From Umezawaea sp042738955 (GTDB taxonomy: Bacteria; Actinomycetota; Actinomycetes; Mycobacteriales; Pseudonocardiaceae): a stretch of 64,000 nucleotides of DNA. This document shows, in pieces, positions 7,936 to 16,682 of the stretch (its first letter is position 1; each line of letters opens with the position of its first letter). The position numbers were made by a program, and so were the translations under genes. Where the stretch lies: contig NZ_JBHYHC010000049.1 in the NCBI RefSeq assembly GCF_042738955.1, positions 1-64,000 on the forward strand, given 5' to 3'. The notes under the pieces are model-generated. The model saw nothing but the letters and a program-made list of their open reading frames with translations. It was not told where the DNA came from and made no database searches.

Positions 7936-8463
7936 ATGTCCACCGGTGGCAACCTCGTTCTCGGCCTTCTCCTGGACGGCCCCGCATCCGGCTACGAGCT
8001 AGGGGCCCGAGCCTCCCAAGCGGTCGCCTACTTCTGGCCCATCACCCGCTCCCACATCTACGCCGAACTCCCCAAGCTCGTAGCCCAAGGCCACGCCACC
8101 GTCGAACACATCCCCCAAACAGGCACCCCGGACAAACACGTCTACACCGCCACCAAGGAGGGCGAACAAGCCTTCCGCACCTGGCTCGACACGTTCGACA
8201 CCGTCACCGAACAGGGCAGGCAACCCCTCCAGATCCAGCTCTACTTCGGCCACCACAGCACCCCCGAACACCTCCTCGCCCAACTCGACCGCTGGGAGCA
8301 GGAGGTCCACCGCACCCTCGCCTTCTGCCGCAACCTCCTCACCCCGGAGGCGGAGGGCTCGATCCGCGCCCTCACCGCCCACTTCGCCATCAACCGCGCC
8401 GAGGCCGACCTGACCTGGATCGCCGAGGCGAGAACCACCGTGGCCGGTCGTACTTCTGACTGA
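7936..8463 (+). CDS. PadR-family transcriptional regulator
   Basis: 175 residues. N-terminal winged helix (LVLGLLLDGPASGYELG, then SHIYAELPKLVAQGHATVE and a wing YTATKEGEQAF) is the PadR pattern; the C-terminal helical dimerisation domain (about 90-170) matches the Vir_act_alpha_C type. PadR proteins repress small operons until a phenolic or other small ligand binds. The ATG follows the -10 TATACT by 6 bases. It sits back to back with an NTF2-like gene and an operator-like repeat in the spacer, so autoregulation plus control of that gene is the simplest reading. Confidence 0.85.
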   Translation: MSTGGNLVLGLLLDGPASGYELGARASQAVAYFWPITRSHIYAELPKLVAQGHATVEHIPQTGTPDKHVYTATKEGEQAFRTWLDTFDTVTEQGRQPLQIQLYFGHHSTPEHLLAQLDRWEQEVHRTLAFCRNLLTPEAEGSIRALTAHFAINRAEADLTWIAEARTTVAGRTSD

Positions 8464-8522
8464 CAGCCCCGACCACCTTTTGCCCGATCCGCCCGCCCAC
8501 CACGTCTCGTAGCATCGACACC

Positions 8523-9656
8523 GTGCTGGACCTGCCCCGCTCACTCCGAGTCGAACCCCGCCCGCCGAACGCACCCCACCGCGTCTGGCGAGACTGGGCG
8601 CTGCTCGGCTCACTGGTCCCGCTCGCTGTCCTCGAAGGTTTCCTCCGCCCGGACCTGCCCTACCGCGTCCTCACCGTCGCGATCGGCGTGGCCCTCGTCC
8701 CCACCCTGCTCTGGCGCAGAACCGCCCCACTGGCCATGCTCGTGATCGCAATGGCCACAACGGGCCTGGCCCCGTTCTTCACCGACGGCCACCCACCCGA
8801 GTCGGGCACGATGGCGTACCTGCTCCTCCTCGTGTACGCCTTGGCCCGCTGGGGTTCCGGCCAGGAGGCCCTCACCGGCTTGGCCGTGATCTTCATCCAG
8901 ACCGGGGTCTCCACGGCCGCGGGCCACGCGACCCCGACCAACGCCATCGCCGGGCTCTCGGTCACGTTCTCCGCCCTCACCCTCGGCGCGACGATCCGCT
9001 ACCGGGCAGGCGCTCGCACGAGGATGCTGGACCAGGCCAAACTCGTCGAACGGGAGCGCCTCGCCCGCGACCTCCACGACACCGTGGCCCACCACGTCTC
9101 GGCCATCGCCATCCGCGCCCAAGCGGGCCTGGCGATGGCCCCGACCCACCCCGAGGCGGCGACCGAGGCGCTGGCGCTCATCGAGTCGGAGGCGTCGACC
9201 GCCCTCGCCGAGATGCGCACCATGGTCCGGGTCCTGCGCAAGGACCTCCCCGCCGACCGGACTCCCACCCCCGGCGTCGCCGACCTCGACCAACTCGCGG
9301 GCCGCGCCCGCTCGGGTCCACCGGTGGACGTGGGCGTGGTCGGCGACGTCGGCGACCTGTCCCCGTCCGTCGACTCCGCGATCTTCCGCCTGGCCCAGGA
9401 GTCGGTCACGAACGCCCGCCGCCACGCCCGGCACGCGACCCGGATCGAGGTCCGCGTGGCCGCCGACGCCACCTCCGTCCGGCTCCGCGTGACCGACGAC
9501 GGCGACACCGCCCCGATCCGCCGGGAAGCCGGCTACGGCCTCATCGGCATGATCGAACGCGCCGACCTCCTCGGCGGCACCTGCGAGGCGGGTCCGAACG
9601 AGGGGAGGGGCTGGACCGTCACCGCCGTCCTCCCGCGCTCCGGGGCCACGGCGTGA
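8523..9656 (+). CDS. NarL-type sensor histidine kinase
   Basis: 377 residues. Four to five membrane segments at about 27-160, then the HisKA_3 dimerisation box ERERLARDLHDTVAHH with phospho-acceptor H185, and a HATPase_c domain (QESVTNARRHA N-box at about 295-305, GYGLIGM G-box near 345). There is little extracellular loop, so it probably senses a membrane-associated signal (inference). GTG start, 7 bases after a TAGCAT -10-like box (8510-8515), so the transcript may be leaderless. Its stop overlaps the start of the response regulator by 4 bases (GTGA), giving translational coupling. Confidence 0.9.
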   Translation: MLDLPRSLRVEPRPPNAPHRVWRDWALLGSLVPLAVLEGFLRPDLPYRVLTVAIGVALVPTLLWRRTAPLAMLVIAMATTGLAPFFTDGHPPESGTMAYLLLLVYALARWGSGQEALTGLAVIFIQTGVSTAAGHATPTNAIAGLSVTFSALTLGATIRYRAGARTRMLDQAKLVERERLARDLHDTVAHHVSAIAIRAQAGLAMAPTHPEAATEALALIESEASTALAEMRTMVRVLRKDLPADRTPTPGVADLDQLAGRARSGPPVDVGVVGDVGDLSPSVDSAIFRLAQESVTNARRHARHATRIEVRVAADATSVRLRVTDDGDTAPIRREAGYGLIGMIERADLLGGTCEAGPNEGRGWTVTAVLPRSGATA

Positions 9657-10315
9657 CCATCCGCGTGGTCGTCGCCGACGACCAGGAGATCGTCCGCACC
9701 GGCCTGACGATGATCCTCAACACCCAACCCGGCATCGAGGTCGTCGGCGAGGCGGCGAACGGGCAGCGGGCCGTGGAGTTGGCCAGGCGCCTGCGCCCGG
9801 ACGTGTGCCTGTTCGACATCCGGATGCCGGGCCTGGACGGCATCGAGGCCACCCGCCTGCTGGCCGGGCCGGAGGTCGCCGATCCGCTGGCCGTGGTCGT
9901 GATCACGACGTTCGACCTGGACGACTACGTGTACGCGGCCCTGCGCGCGGGTGCTCGCGGGTTCCTGCTCAAGGACGCGGGCCCGGCGCTGCTCTCCCAG
10001 GCCGTGCACGCCGCGGCCGACGGCGAGGCCCTGATCGCCCCGAGCATCACCGCCCGCCTCCTCACCGCCTTCGCGCACGGCGGCCCGCCGACCGCGCAGC
10101 CCGTGGACCCGTTGACGGACCGGGAGGAGCAGGTGCTGCTCACCGTCGCGAGTGGACGGACGAACAACGAGATCGCCGACGAGCTGCACATCACCCTGAG
10201 CACGGTGAAGTCCCACGTGGCCAGCCTGATGACGAAGCTGGGGGCCCGCAACCGGGTCGAGATCGCCATGTGGGCGTACGAGACGAACCGCGTGCGCGCG
10301 GGCCGCGGCCGCTAG
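9653..10315 (+). CDS. NarL/LuxR-type response regulator
   Basis: 220 residues. Receiver domain 1-120 with acidic pair D9/D10, phospho-acceptor D55 in CLFDIRMPG, and K107 in GFLLKD. LuxR-type HTH at about 152-210 (LTDREEQVLLTVASGRTNNE, then a recognition helix after TLSTVKSHV). Partner of the kinase immediately upstream, with coupled translation. Its stop codon lies in a CTAG tetranucleotide shared with the stop of the convergent reductase gene. Confidence 0.92.
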   Translation: MTIRVVVADDQEIVRTGLTMILNTQPGIEVVGEAANGQRAVELARRLRPDVCLFDIRMPGLDGIEATRLLAGPEVADPLAVVVITTFDLDDYVYAALRAGARGFLLKDAGPALLSQAVHAAADGEALIAPSITARLLTAFAHGGPPTAQPVDPLTDREEQVLLTVASGRTNNEIADELHITLSTVKSHVASLMTKLGARNRVEIAMWAYETNRVRAGRGR

Positions 10316-10923
10316 CGGCGCACCCCGAACCTCAGGTGCAGCACCCCTTCGCCCTGGATCACCAGGTGCGGTCCCTCCAACAGGATCCGGCCGTCGACGC
10401 CGCCGAAGTACCGCTTGCCCGAGCCGAACACCACCGGCACCACGTCCATCGCGACCTCGTCGACCAGGCCTGCCGACAGGATCTGGCCGCCCACGTCGCC
10501 CGCGTTCACCGCGACGGTCCGGTCCCCGGCCAGCTCCTTCGCCTTGGCCACCGCCGCCGCCACGTCGTCGACGAAGTGGTACGACGCCTCGGGGTGCCAG
10601 CCCTCGGGCTTGGGCCGGTGGGACACCACGACCACGTGGTCGCCCGCGGGCGGGCGGCCCTCCCAGCCGTTGACCAGGTCGAACAGCGTGCGGCCCATGA
10701 TGATCGTGCCGATCGACGCCCACGTAGACCGGACGTACTCCGCCGAGGCCCGCGAGACCCGGAAGGCGCTGTCGGTGCCGGAGTGGTCGTACCCCTGGTC
10801 GTCCTGCCCGGTGATCGGGACGTCGCCGCTGAAGTACCACTCGTGCAGCGGGCCGACGTCGTCCTTCCCGTCGGCGATGAAGCCGTCCACCGACATCACG
10901 TTGTGCATGATCACCTTGCCCAC
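10312..10923 (-). CDS. RibD-C/dihydrofolate-reductase-fold protein
   Basis: 203 residues of the RibD C-terminal/DHFR-like superfamily: N-terminal MSVDGFIA strand-helix, the TIIMGRTLFD motif near residues 73-82, and a cofactor-binding GGDVGGQ-like region (AGDVGGQILSAGLVDE near 140-155). Such proteins are probable NADPH-dependent reductases, usually with unknown substrates; a true folate role is unlikely without the classical DHFR signature. ATG at 10923. Convergent with the response regulator, sharing 4 bases. Confidence 0.8.
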   Translation of the reverse strand: MGKVIMHNVMSVDGFIADGKDDVGPLHEWYFSGDVPITGQDDQGYDHSGTDSAFRVSRASAEYVRSTWASIGTIIMGRTLFDLVNGWEGRPPAGDHVVVVSHRPKPEGWHPEASYHFVDDVAAAVAKAKELAGDRTVAVNAGDVGGQILSAGLVDEVAMDVVPVVFGSGKRYFGGVDGRILLEGPHLVIQGEGVLHLRFGVRR

Positions 10924-10993
10924 GGGGCCCTCCTCGACTCTCGCGCGTTCGCCCCGATCCTGTCCCCCCTCGCGCGGTCGCGCTTGGAGAAAA

Positions 10994-11860
10994 TCACTCG
11001 GCGGGGATCGGCGGGAACGACGGCCCGTCGGGGAAGCGCCGCCGCACGGCCAGGAACTCCGTCGGGGTGCGGCCGGTGAAGTCCTTGAACTCGTTGGCGA
11101 GGTGGGCCTGGTCGAAGTAGCCCGCCTGGTGGGCGAGCGCGGACCAGTCGACCGGGCCGAGACCGTCCGCGGACAGGATCAGCCGCGCGAAGCGGTAGAT
11201 CCGCGCCACCCGCTTCGGGGTGACCCCGACGTGGGCCTTGAACGTCGTCGCCAGGTGGGTGGCGCCCACCCCGGCGGCCTCGGTCAGCGCGCCGACCGGG
11301 ACCGCGCCGTGCGACGTCGCCAACCGCGTGCCCGTGTGCCGGACGAGGTCGAGCCCGCGCGGTGGCACGGCGGCGAGTCGGGAGCGCAGTTCCGCCTCCA
11401 GCACCCGCAACGCCCCGGCCGCCGAGGGGCTGGCACCGACCTGCTCGCGAATCCGGTCCACCGACCGCCGCCAGACGGTGTCGACCGGCGCCCACGCGTC
11501 CCGCAGGTCGGACGCGGGCACGTCGACGAACGGCGACATCCCCCACGGCTTGAAGTGCACGCCCACGAGCCGCACCCGCGCGGGGAACTCGACGAGGAAC
11601 CGCCTGGTCCACAGGCCCATGAACCAGCCGTCGGCGAACACCGCGGGCGGTGCCGACGAGGCCGGGTCCCGCAGCCGAACCGGGTCGCCGAGGTTGAGGA
11701 ACAGGTGGGTCGACGGCATCGGCGGGACGGTCATCAGTCGGTGGCCCGGCACCCCGGAAAGGCAGTACACGTCGTCGATGAACCGGTCGAGCGGCGGGGC
11801 GGGCACCTGGCCGACGTAGTCCACGGGTCCAGTGTGGCCGGTCGCGGACCTCCGTGACAC
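10994..11860 (-). CDS. AraC-family transcriptional regulator
   Basis: About 288 residues. The N-terminal region (about 15-150, PxxPLDRFIDDVYCLSG...) is the DUF6597-type sensor seen in many actinobacterial AraC proteins. The C-terminal pair of HTH motifs (about 185-275) includes GVGATHLATTFKAHVGVTPK and AGYFDQAHLANEFKDFTGRT. The start is uncertain: GTG at 11860 is the longest, GTG at 11824 is also plausible. Divergent from the DUF2306 membrane gene, a likely but unproven target. Confidence 0.82.
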   Translation of the reverse strand: MSRRSATGHTGPVDYVGQVPAPPLDRFIDDVYCLSGVPGHRLMTVPPMPSTHLFLNLGDPVRLRDPASSAPPAVFADGWFMGLWTRRFLVEFPARVRLVGVHFKPWGMSPFVDVPASDLRDAWAPVDTVWRRSVDRIREQVGASPSAAGALRVLEAELRSRLAAVPPRGLDLVRHTGTRLATSHGAVPVGALTEAAGVGATHLATTFKAHVGVTPKRVARIYRFARLILSADGLGPVDWSALAHQAGYFDQAHLANEFKDFTGRTPTEFLAVRRRFPDGPSFPPIPAE

Positions 11861-11952
11861 CGAAAGTACGAGGCGCGGGTAGTACCGGGGGACATCGGGC
11901 GGCCGGTCGTCCGCCCGATGGAATCCGCCACCGATCCAGCCAGGCTTGGAGC

Positions 11953-12615
11953 ATGACGACGCGGACCACCACCAGGGCCGACTGGCTCGTGCCCACCTCC
12001 CTGATCCTGCTGACCTTCGTCCCCGCGGCCGCGGGCGCGGTGCGGCTCACCGAGCTGGCGCGCGGCGCGGAGATCACCCCCGCCAACGAGCGGTTCTTCG
12101 CCATGCCGCTGCCGATCGTGCTGCACATCGTCAGCGTCACGGTGTTCTGCCTCGTGGGTGCTTTCCAGTTCGCGCCGGGCATTCGCCGCAGACACCGGAC
12201 GTGGCACCGGATCGCGGGCCGGGTGCTGGCCCCGACCGGTCTCGTCGCGGCCCTGACGGGGCTCTGGATGAGCGTCGCCTACCCCCAGCCGCCCGGCGAC
12301 GGGCCGCTGCTCACGGCGTTCCGGCTGGTGTTCGGCACGGCGATGGCCGCCTCGATCGTCCTCGGCTTCGTCGCGATCCGGCAGCGGGACTTCCACCGGC
12401 ACCGCGCGTGGATGATCCGCGGCTACGCCATCGGCCTGGGCGCGGGGACCCAGGTGTTCACGCACCTGCCGTGGGTGTTCGCCGGGGTGGCGCCGGGCGA
12501 GTTCACCAGGGCGATGCTGATGGCCGCGGGGTGGGTGATCAACGTGGGCGTGGCCGAGTGGCTGATCCGCCGCGAGCCGACGAGGGCGCGGGTTTCCGCC
12601 CGCGCCACGGCGTGA
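11953..12615 (+). CDS. DUF2306 membrane protein
   Basis: 220 residues with about six predicted transmembrane helices. Conserved His/Arg pattern of DUF2306: RRRHRTWHRIAGRVLAP near 75-92 and QRDFHRHRAWMIRGYA near 140-155. The repeated His residues next to membrane helices recall cytochrome-b561/ferric-reductase-like haem sites, but the family has no proven function. The ATG at 11953 has TTGGAG upstream. Divergent from the AraC regulator across a 92-base spacer. Confidence 0.8.
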   Translation: MTTRTTTRADWLVPTSLILLTFVPAAAGAVRLTELARGAEITPANERFFAMPLPIVLHIVSVTVFCLVGAFQFAPGIRRRHRTWHRIAGRVLAPTGLVAALTGLWMSVAYPQPPGDGPLLTAFRLVFGTAMAASIVLGFVAIRQRDFHRHRAWMIRGYAIGLGAGTQVFTHLPWVFAGVAPGEFTRAMLMAAGWVINVGVAEWLIRREPTRARVSARATA

Positions 12616-12729
12616 GGAGCGGGTTCGGGTCGCGACCGGGTACCGTGAGCACGTCGCCCCACCCCCGGTCCGCCGGGATCGCGACCCTTCCGCGCCCGCG
12701 TCTCCGACCGGGTCGCCGGACCAGGAACG

Positions 12730-12963
12730 ATGACGCAGAGGACCGGGCAGATGCCGACGGCCGACGTGCACGCGAACCCCTCCGAACCCGACACCGCCGC
12801 CACGTGCGACGTGTGCCCCCACCTCAAGGCCGACCACGACCCGATCTCGCTGCGCTTCTGCACGGCGATGGGCGCGAGCGGCAACCTCCGCAAGTGCCTG
12901 TGCTCGGGTGTGTCGAGCGGCATGACCTACAGCAACTCCAGCAAGGGCTACCTGGAGAAGTGA
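12730..12963 (+). CDS. Small RGCVC-like Cys-rich protein
   Basis: 77 residues. Motif order CDVCPH...HDPISLRFC...RKCLC gives five Cys plus two His, consistent with a small zinc site. This matches the layout of actinobacterial RGCVC-family peptides, although here the terminal motif reads RKCLC. Function unknown. ATG start; its stop is 1 base from the convergent threonine ammonia-lyase. Confidence 0.6.
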   Translation: MTQRTGQMPTADVHANPSEPDTAATCDVCPHLKADHDPISLRFCTAMGASGNLRKCLCSGVSSGMTYSNSSKGYLEK

Positions 12964-12964
12964 G

Positions 12965-13984
12965 CTAGTCGAGCCGGGCCCGCTCCATCACCTCGGGGTA
13001 GCGGGTCACGTCGTTGTTGCCGCCGGACACCACGCACACGGTCAACCCGCCCATGTCGCCGTCGAGCACGCGGCCGATCGCGCTGGTCGCCAACGCCCCC
13101 GCGGGCTCGGCGATGATCCCGTCCACCTGGTACAGGTCCAGCATCTCCGCGCACACCGCGGGCGTGGGCACCGACACCAGCCGGGCGCCGCTGTCCCGCA
13201 CGATCGGGAACGTCAGGTCCCCGACCCGGCGCACCGCGGCCCCGTCCACGAACGTGTCCAGCAGCGGCAGGTCCACCGGGCGCCCGGCGGCGAGCGCGGC
13301 CGCCATGCTCGCCGCGCCGGCCGGTTCCACGCCGATCAGCTCGACCTCGCTGTGCCGGGCGCGCAACCACGTCGCCATGCCCGCCAGCAGGCCACCGCCG
13401 CCGACGGGCACCACGATCCGATCCGGCACCCGGCCCAGCTGGGCCAGGATCTCCACGGCGACCGTGCCCTGGCCGACCAGCGTGCGCAGGTCGTCGAACG
13501 CGGGCACCACCACCGCGCCGGTCGTGCGGGCGTGCCGGGCCGCGGCGGCCTGGGCGTCGTCATAGGTGTCGCCGGCGATGGCGACGGTGATCCACTCGCC
13601 GCCGATGGCCGCGATCCGCGCCCGCTTCTGCTCCGGCGTCGCGCCCGGCAGGTACACCGTCCCGCGCACCCCGAGCGCCGCGCACGCGTACGCCACGCCC
13701 TGCGCGTGGTTGCCCGCGCTGGCGCACACCACGCCGCTCTCGACGTCCTCCAACGACGCCAGCAGCCGGTACGCGCCGCGCAGCTTGTACGACCGCACCG
13801 GCTGCATGTCCTCGCGCTTCACCCACACCTGCCCCGGCGTCTTCGCCGACAGGCGGGCGTTGTGCTGCACCGGCGTGCGCGTCACGACGCCGAACAGCTG
13901 CCGCGCGGCCTCGTCCACCTTGGCCGCGCCGATCCGCAGCTCGGCGAGGCCGAGCCGGGGCGCGAGCGTGGGACTGCGGGTCAC
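12965..13984 (-). CDS. Threonine ammonia-lyase (PLP), catalytic domain only
   Basis: 339 residues of fold-type II PLP enzyme that converts threonine to 2-oxobutanoate and ammonia. Schiff-base lysine K67 in RSYKLRGAY; Ser/Asn loop SAGNHAQGV near 90; PLP phosphate loop VGGGGLL near 195; SGGNND near the C-terminus. The protein ends directly after that motif (PEVMERARLD), exactly where biosynthetic IlvA continues into its ACT-like regulatory domain, so isoleucine feedback control should be absent. GTG start preceded by GGAGGTGG. A serine/threonine racemase-like activity cannot be excluded. Confidence 0.85.
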   Translation of the reverse strand: MTRSPTLAPRLGLAELRIGAAKVDEAARQLFGVVTRTPVQHNARLSAKTPGQVWVKREDMQPVRSYKLRGAYRLLASLEDVESGVVCASAGNHAQGVAYACAALGVRGTVYLPGATPEQKRARIAAIGGEWITVAIAGDTYDDAQAAAARHARTTGAVVVPAFDDLRTLVGQGTVAVEILAQLGRVPDRIVVPVGGGGLLAGMATWLRARHSEVELIGVEPAGAASMAAALAAGRPVDLPLLDTFVDGAAVRRVGDLTFPIVRDSGARLVSVPTPAVCAEMLDLYQVDGIIAEPAGALATSAIGRVLDGDMGGLTVCVVSGGNNDVTRYPEVMERARLD

Positions 13985-14059
13985 GGGCCACCTCCGGGGT
14001 TCGGCTCCAGCATCAGCGCTCGACCCCGGCCCGACGACCCCTAGCGACCCCTGTTCCCG

Positions 14060-14434
14060 CTAGCCGATCAGCGCGGGGGAGATGTCCATGTGGACGCGGT
14101 AGTCGACGATCAGTCCGTCCTCCATGCCGATCACCGTCACGCACGGCAGGTCGAGGACCTCGCCGTCGGGGGTGGTCGCCTGGATGGTGAACCGGCAGAA
14201 CAGCTGCCTCCCCACCACGGCGATCTGGTCGACCCGGTGGCGGATCGGGTAGGTCGCGGAGACCGTGGCCGCGGTCGCCTCGGCGACGGCGGCGCGACCG
14301 GTCAGCGGGTCGCCGTTGCCGAAGCGGAAGTAGGCGTCCTCGCTGAAGTAGGAGGCGAACGCGGTGGCGTCGTGGGCGTCGGCGGCGGCGCACATGGTGT
14401 GCACCATGGCTTCGGCCTCGTCGGTGGTGATCAC
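14060..14434 (-). CDS. NTF2-like / SnoaL-fold protein
   Basis: 124 residues, NTF2 fold: helix AEAMVHTMCAAADAHDATAF, then SYFSEDAYFRFGNGDPLTGR, which is typical of limonene-epoxide-hydrolase/SnoaL-like domains, followed by a curved beta-sheet. GTG start, only 4 bases after the stop of the cupin gene, so the two are co-transcribed. A small isomerase, hydrolase or carrier acting with the cupin enzyme is plausible; no substrate can be assigned. Confidence 0.75.
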   Translation of the reverse strand: MITTDEAEAMVHTMCAAADAHDATAFASYFSEDAYFRFGNGDPLTGRAAVAEATAATVSATYPIRHRVDQIAVVGRQLFCRFTIQATTPDGEVLDLPCVTVIGMEDGLIVDYRVHMDISPALIG

Positions 14435-14438
14435 GGCG

Positions 14439-14921
14439 TCACGCCCGCTCTCGGGGAGCGAGCGACAGCCCGTGGCGGGTCATCACCTCGGCGACCTTGG
14501 CCATGTCGCGCGGGCCGGGCGGGAGGGCGCTGAGGTCGCGGTAGTAGTCCTCCAGGCCGGGCGGCGAGACCACGGCGACGATCCGGGTCTCCTCGTCGAA
14601 CGGGTTGTGGAACATGTGCGGGACGCCGCGCGGCATCCGCAGCACCGATCCCGTGCCCAGCACGTGCTCCACGCCGTCGAGCTCCACGACGACCTTGCCC
14701 GCCACGCAGGTGAACAGCTCGTCCTCGCGGCTGTGGACGTGCGTGGGTGGCCCGCCCAGACCCGGCGGGACGACGTACTCGAACAGCGAGTACGCGCCGC
14801 CGGTGTCGGCCCCGGTGAGCTTCACCAGGATCCCCAGCCCGATCGCGCCGACGTCCTCGCCGTCGCCGGGTTCCAGCACCTTCTCGTCCACGATGACCTC
14901 CGGAAGCGCGCCGATGATCAT
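14439..14921 (-). CDS. Cupin-domain protein
   Basis: 160 residues. Cupin motif 1 with metal ligands HVHSREDELF (H-x-H-x4-E) and motif 2 MPRGVPHMFHNP. The ATG at 14921 is chosen because the frame upstream shows no protein-like sequence; the longer open frame runs over the GntR gene. Single-domain cupins include dioxygenases, isomerases and epimerases; metal binding is likely. Operon with the NTF2-like gene, downstream of a GntR regulator in the same direction, separated by a 17-base palindrome. Confidence 0.82.
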   Translation of the reverse strand: MIIGALPEVIVDEKVLEPGDGEDVGAIGLGILVKLTGADTGGAYSLFEYVVPPGLGGPPTHVHSREDELFTCVAGKVVVELDGVEHVLGTGSVLRMPRGVPHMFHNPFDEETRIVAVVSPPGLEDYYRDLSALPPGPRDMAKVAEVMTRHGLSLAPRERA

Positions 14922-14959
14922 CCGAGTATGGCGAGAACCGTCCCAGTTTCCACGGTCTG

Positions 14960-14976
14960 GTCCCGCTGAGCGGGAC
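14960..14976. promoter_or_regulatory. 17-base palindrome before the cupin gene
   Basis: GTCCCGCTGAGCGGGAC is a perfect inverted repeat with a one-base centre, between the GntR stop (14981) and the cupin start (14921). It is too tight for a good terminator loop, so an operator is at least as likely. Confidence 0.4.
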
Positions 14977-14980
14977 GGTA

Positions 14981-15700
14981 TTACCGGGGTGGGCGGGTGA
15001 GCATCGTGTGCCGCAGCGCCTCCACGTGCAGGCACGTGACCTCGACGGCGGCGACCGGGTCGCTGTTCTCGACCGCCCGCACGAGGTCGCGGTGCTCGCG
15101 GTTGGAGCCGCGCAGGTAGTCGATCGGGTACGGCAGGAAGAAGCGGTACAGGTCCCGCAGCGCCTCGCCGTAGCGCTCGGTCGACGGCACGCCGCTCGCC
15201 CGCGCGACGGCCAGGTGGAAGCGGGCGTCCAGGTCGTGGAACTCCGCCCAGCCGGCGGCGGCGTCCATCCGTTCGACGAGGTCGCGCAGCTCGGCGACGG
15301 CGGCTGCCGGGCGGCGCAGCGCGGCCAGGTGCGCGAGACCGCACTCCAGCGCGAGCCGGTGGTCGATCAGCGCGCCGACCTCGGCGGTCGCCCCGGTGTA
15401 CGCGGCGATCTCGCGGACGCGGCCGGTCGCGGGCTCGGTGGCGACGAGCGTGCCGCCGGTCCGGCCCCGGCGGCGGTCGAGGACGCCGTCCTCGCACAGC
15501 GACACCAGCGCCCGGCGCACGGTGATCTCGCCGACGTCCAGCGCCTTGGCGATCTCGGCGTTGTGCGGCAGGCGTTCGCCCGGCGCGAGCAGGCCGAGTT
15601 CGACGGCCAGCGCGATGCGGGCGCGCACGGTGTCCAACGCGGACAGCCTGCGGATGCCGGTGAGTGCCGGGGCGGTGAGCCCGGCGTCCGTGCCAGCCAT
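14981..15700 (-). CDS. GntR/FadR-type (FCD) regulator
   Basis: 239 residues from the ATG at 15700; the frame extends to 15739, but MAGTDAG is the more likely start. N-terminal winged helix (AEIAKALDVGEITVRRALVS and wing DRRRGRTGGTLV), then an all-helical FCD ligand domain with metal-site residues (DLDARFHLAVARAS; EHRDLVRAVE). FCD regulators respond to small carboxylates. It is divergent from the nitrilase-permease pair and upstream of the cupin-NTF2 pair, so either or both may be targets. The spacer contains AT-rich promoter sequence. Confidence 0.85.
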   Translation of the reverse strand: MAGTDAGLTAPALTGIRRLSALDTVRARIALAVELGLLAPGERLPHNAEIAKALDVGEITVRRALVSLCEDGVLDRRRGRTGGTLVATEPATGRVREIAAYTGATAEVGALIDHRLALECGLAHLAALRRPAAAVAELRDLVERMDAAAGWAEFHDLDARFHLAVARASGVPSTERYGEALRDLYRFFLPYPIDYLRGSNREHRDLVRAVENSDPVAAVEVTCLHVEALRHTMLTRPPR

Positions 15701-15742
15701 GCGGTCACCGTACCGGACAAAAGTGGTCAAAGTGAGCACTCT

Positions 15743-15771
15743 TGTTTATCTGTTCAAGGTGGACTATTTTT
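15743..15771 (+). promoter_or_regulatory. Candidate promoter of the nitrilase-permease operon
   Basis: TTGTTT (15743-15748), 17-base spacer, TATTTT (15766-15771), in an unusually A/T-rich spacer. An imperfect GGTGG...CCACC repeat (about 15760-15781) overlaps the -10 and may be the GntR site. Confidence 0.5.
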
Positions 15772-15800
15772 CGACCACCGCGCCGACGAGAGGGGACACC

Positions 15801-16682
15801 GTGCCGCAGCCCTTGCCGATGACCCTGGTCCAGGAGTCGCCGCTGCCCGCCGACCGGCCCGTGAGCGCGTTCGCGGCCGACGTCGAGGCGCTGCTGGCGG
15901 AACACCCGGACACCGGGCTGCTGGCGTTCCCCGAACTGCACCTCTGCGGCGTGACGGGCACGCGGTCCGAACGCGACGAGCGGCTGCGGGCCGCCGCGGA
16001 ACCGTTGCCGGGCAAGCGGTCCGCGGCCTTGGCCGAGCTGGCGGGCGACATGGGCGTGTGGCTCGCGCCCGGCAGCGTGTGCGAACTCGGCCCGAACGGC
16101 GAGCTGTTCAACACCGCCGTCGTGTACTCCCCGGACGGCGAGCTGGTCGCGAGCTACCGCAAGGTCTTCCCGTGGCGGCCGTACGAGCCGTACGACCCCG
16201 GCGACCGGTTCGTGGTGTTCGACGTGCCCGACGCGGGCCGGGTCGGACTGTCCATCTGCTACGACGCCTGGTTCCCCGAGGTCGCCAGGCACCTGGCGTG
16301 GATGGGCGCGGACCTGGTCCTCAACCCGGTGCAGACCACGACCGCGGACCGCGAGCAGGAGTTGGTCCTGGCGCGCGCCAACGCGATCGTGAACCAGGTG
16401 TTCGTGGTGAGCCTCAACGCCGCCGCGCCGGTCGGCGTCGGGCAGAGCCTCGTCGTGGACCCGGAGGGCCGGGTCCTGCTGGAGGTCGCCGACGCCGAGC
16501 CCGCCGTGCTCGCGCCGACGCTGGACCTGGGCGAGGTGGCGCGGGTCCGCGAGCGGGGGACCGCGGGCCTCAACCGGATGTGGGAGCAGTTCGCCGACGG
16601 CGACGCCCCGTTGGAACTTCCCCTGTACCAGGGGCGGATCGACCCCGGCCGCTGGCGGCCGCGAGGAGGTGGCGCGGGATGA
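15801..16682 (+). CDS. Carbon-nitrogen hydrolase (nitrilase superfamily)
   Basis: 293 residues. The Glu-Lys-Cys triad is visible: E45 in LAFPELHL, K121 in SYRKVFPW, C153 in SICYDAWFPE. These enzymes hydrolyse nitriles, amides or carbamoyl groups in the cytoplasm. GTG start at 15801. The stop overlaps the ATG of an APC permease (ATGA), so uptake and hydrolysis of the same amide-type compound is the obvious model. Divergent from a GntR/FadR regulator. The FPWRPYEPYD segment after the Lys suggests an aliphatic-amidase-like branch, but I cannot name the substrate. Confidence 0.88.
   Translation: MPQPLPMTLVQESPLPADRPVSAFAADVEALLAEHPDTGLLAFPELHLCGVTGTRSERDERLRAAAEPLPGKRSAALAELAGDMGVWLAPGSVCELGPNGELFNTAVVYSPDGELVASYRKVFPWRPYEPYDPGDRFVVFDVPDAGRVGLSICYDAWFPEVARHLAWMGADLVLNPVQTTTADREQELVLARANAIVNQVFVVSLNAAAPVGVGQSLVVDPEGRVLLEVADAEPAVLAPTLDLGEVARVRERGTAGLNRMWEQFADGDAPLELPLYQGRIDPGRWRPRGGGAG

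Noticed and set aside
12730..12963. Ferredoxin or rubredoxin
   Set aside because: Cys spacing (CxxC, then single C, then CxC) fits neither family; the RGCVC-like layout fits better.
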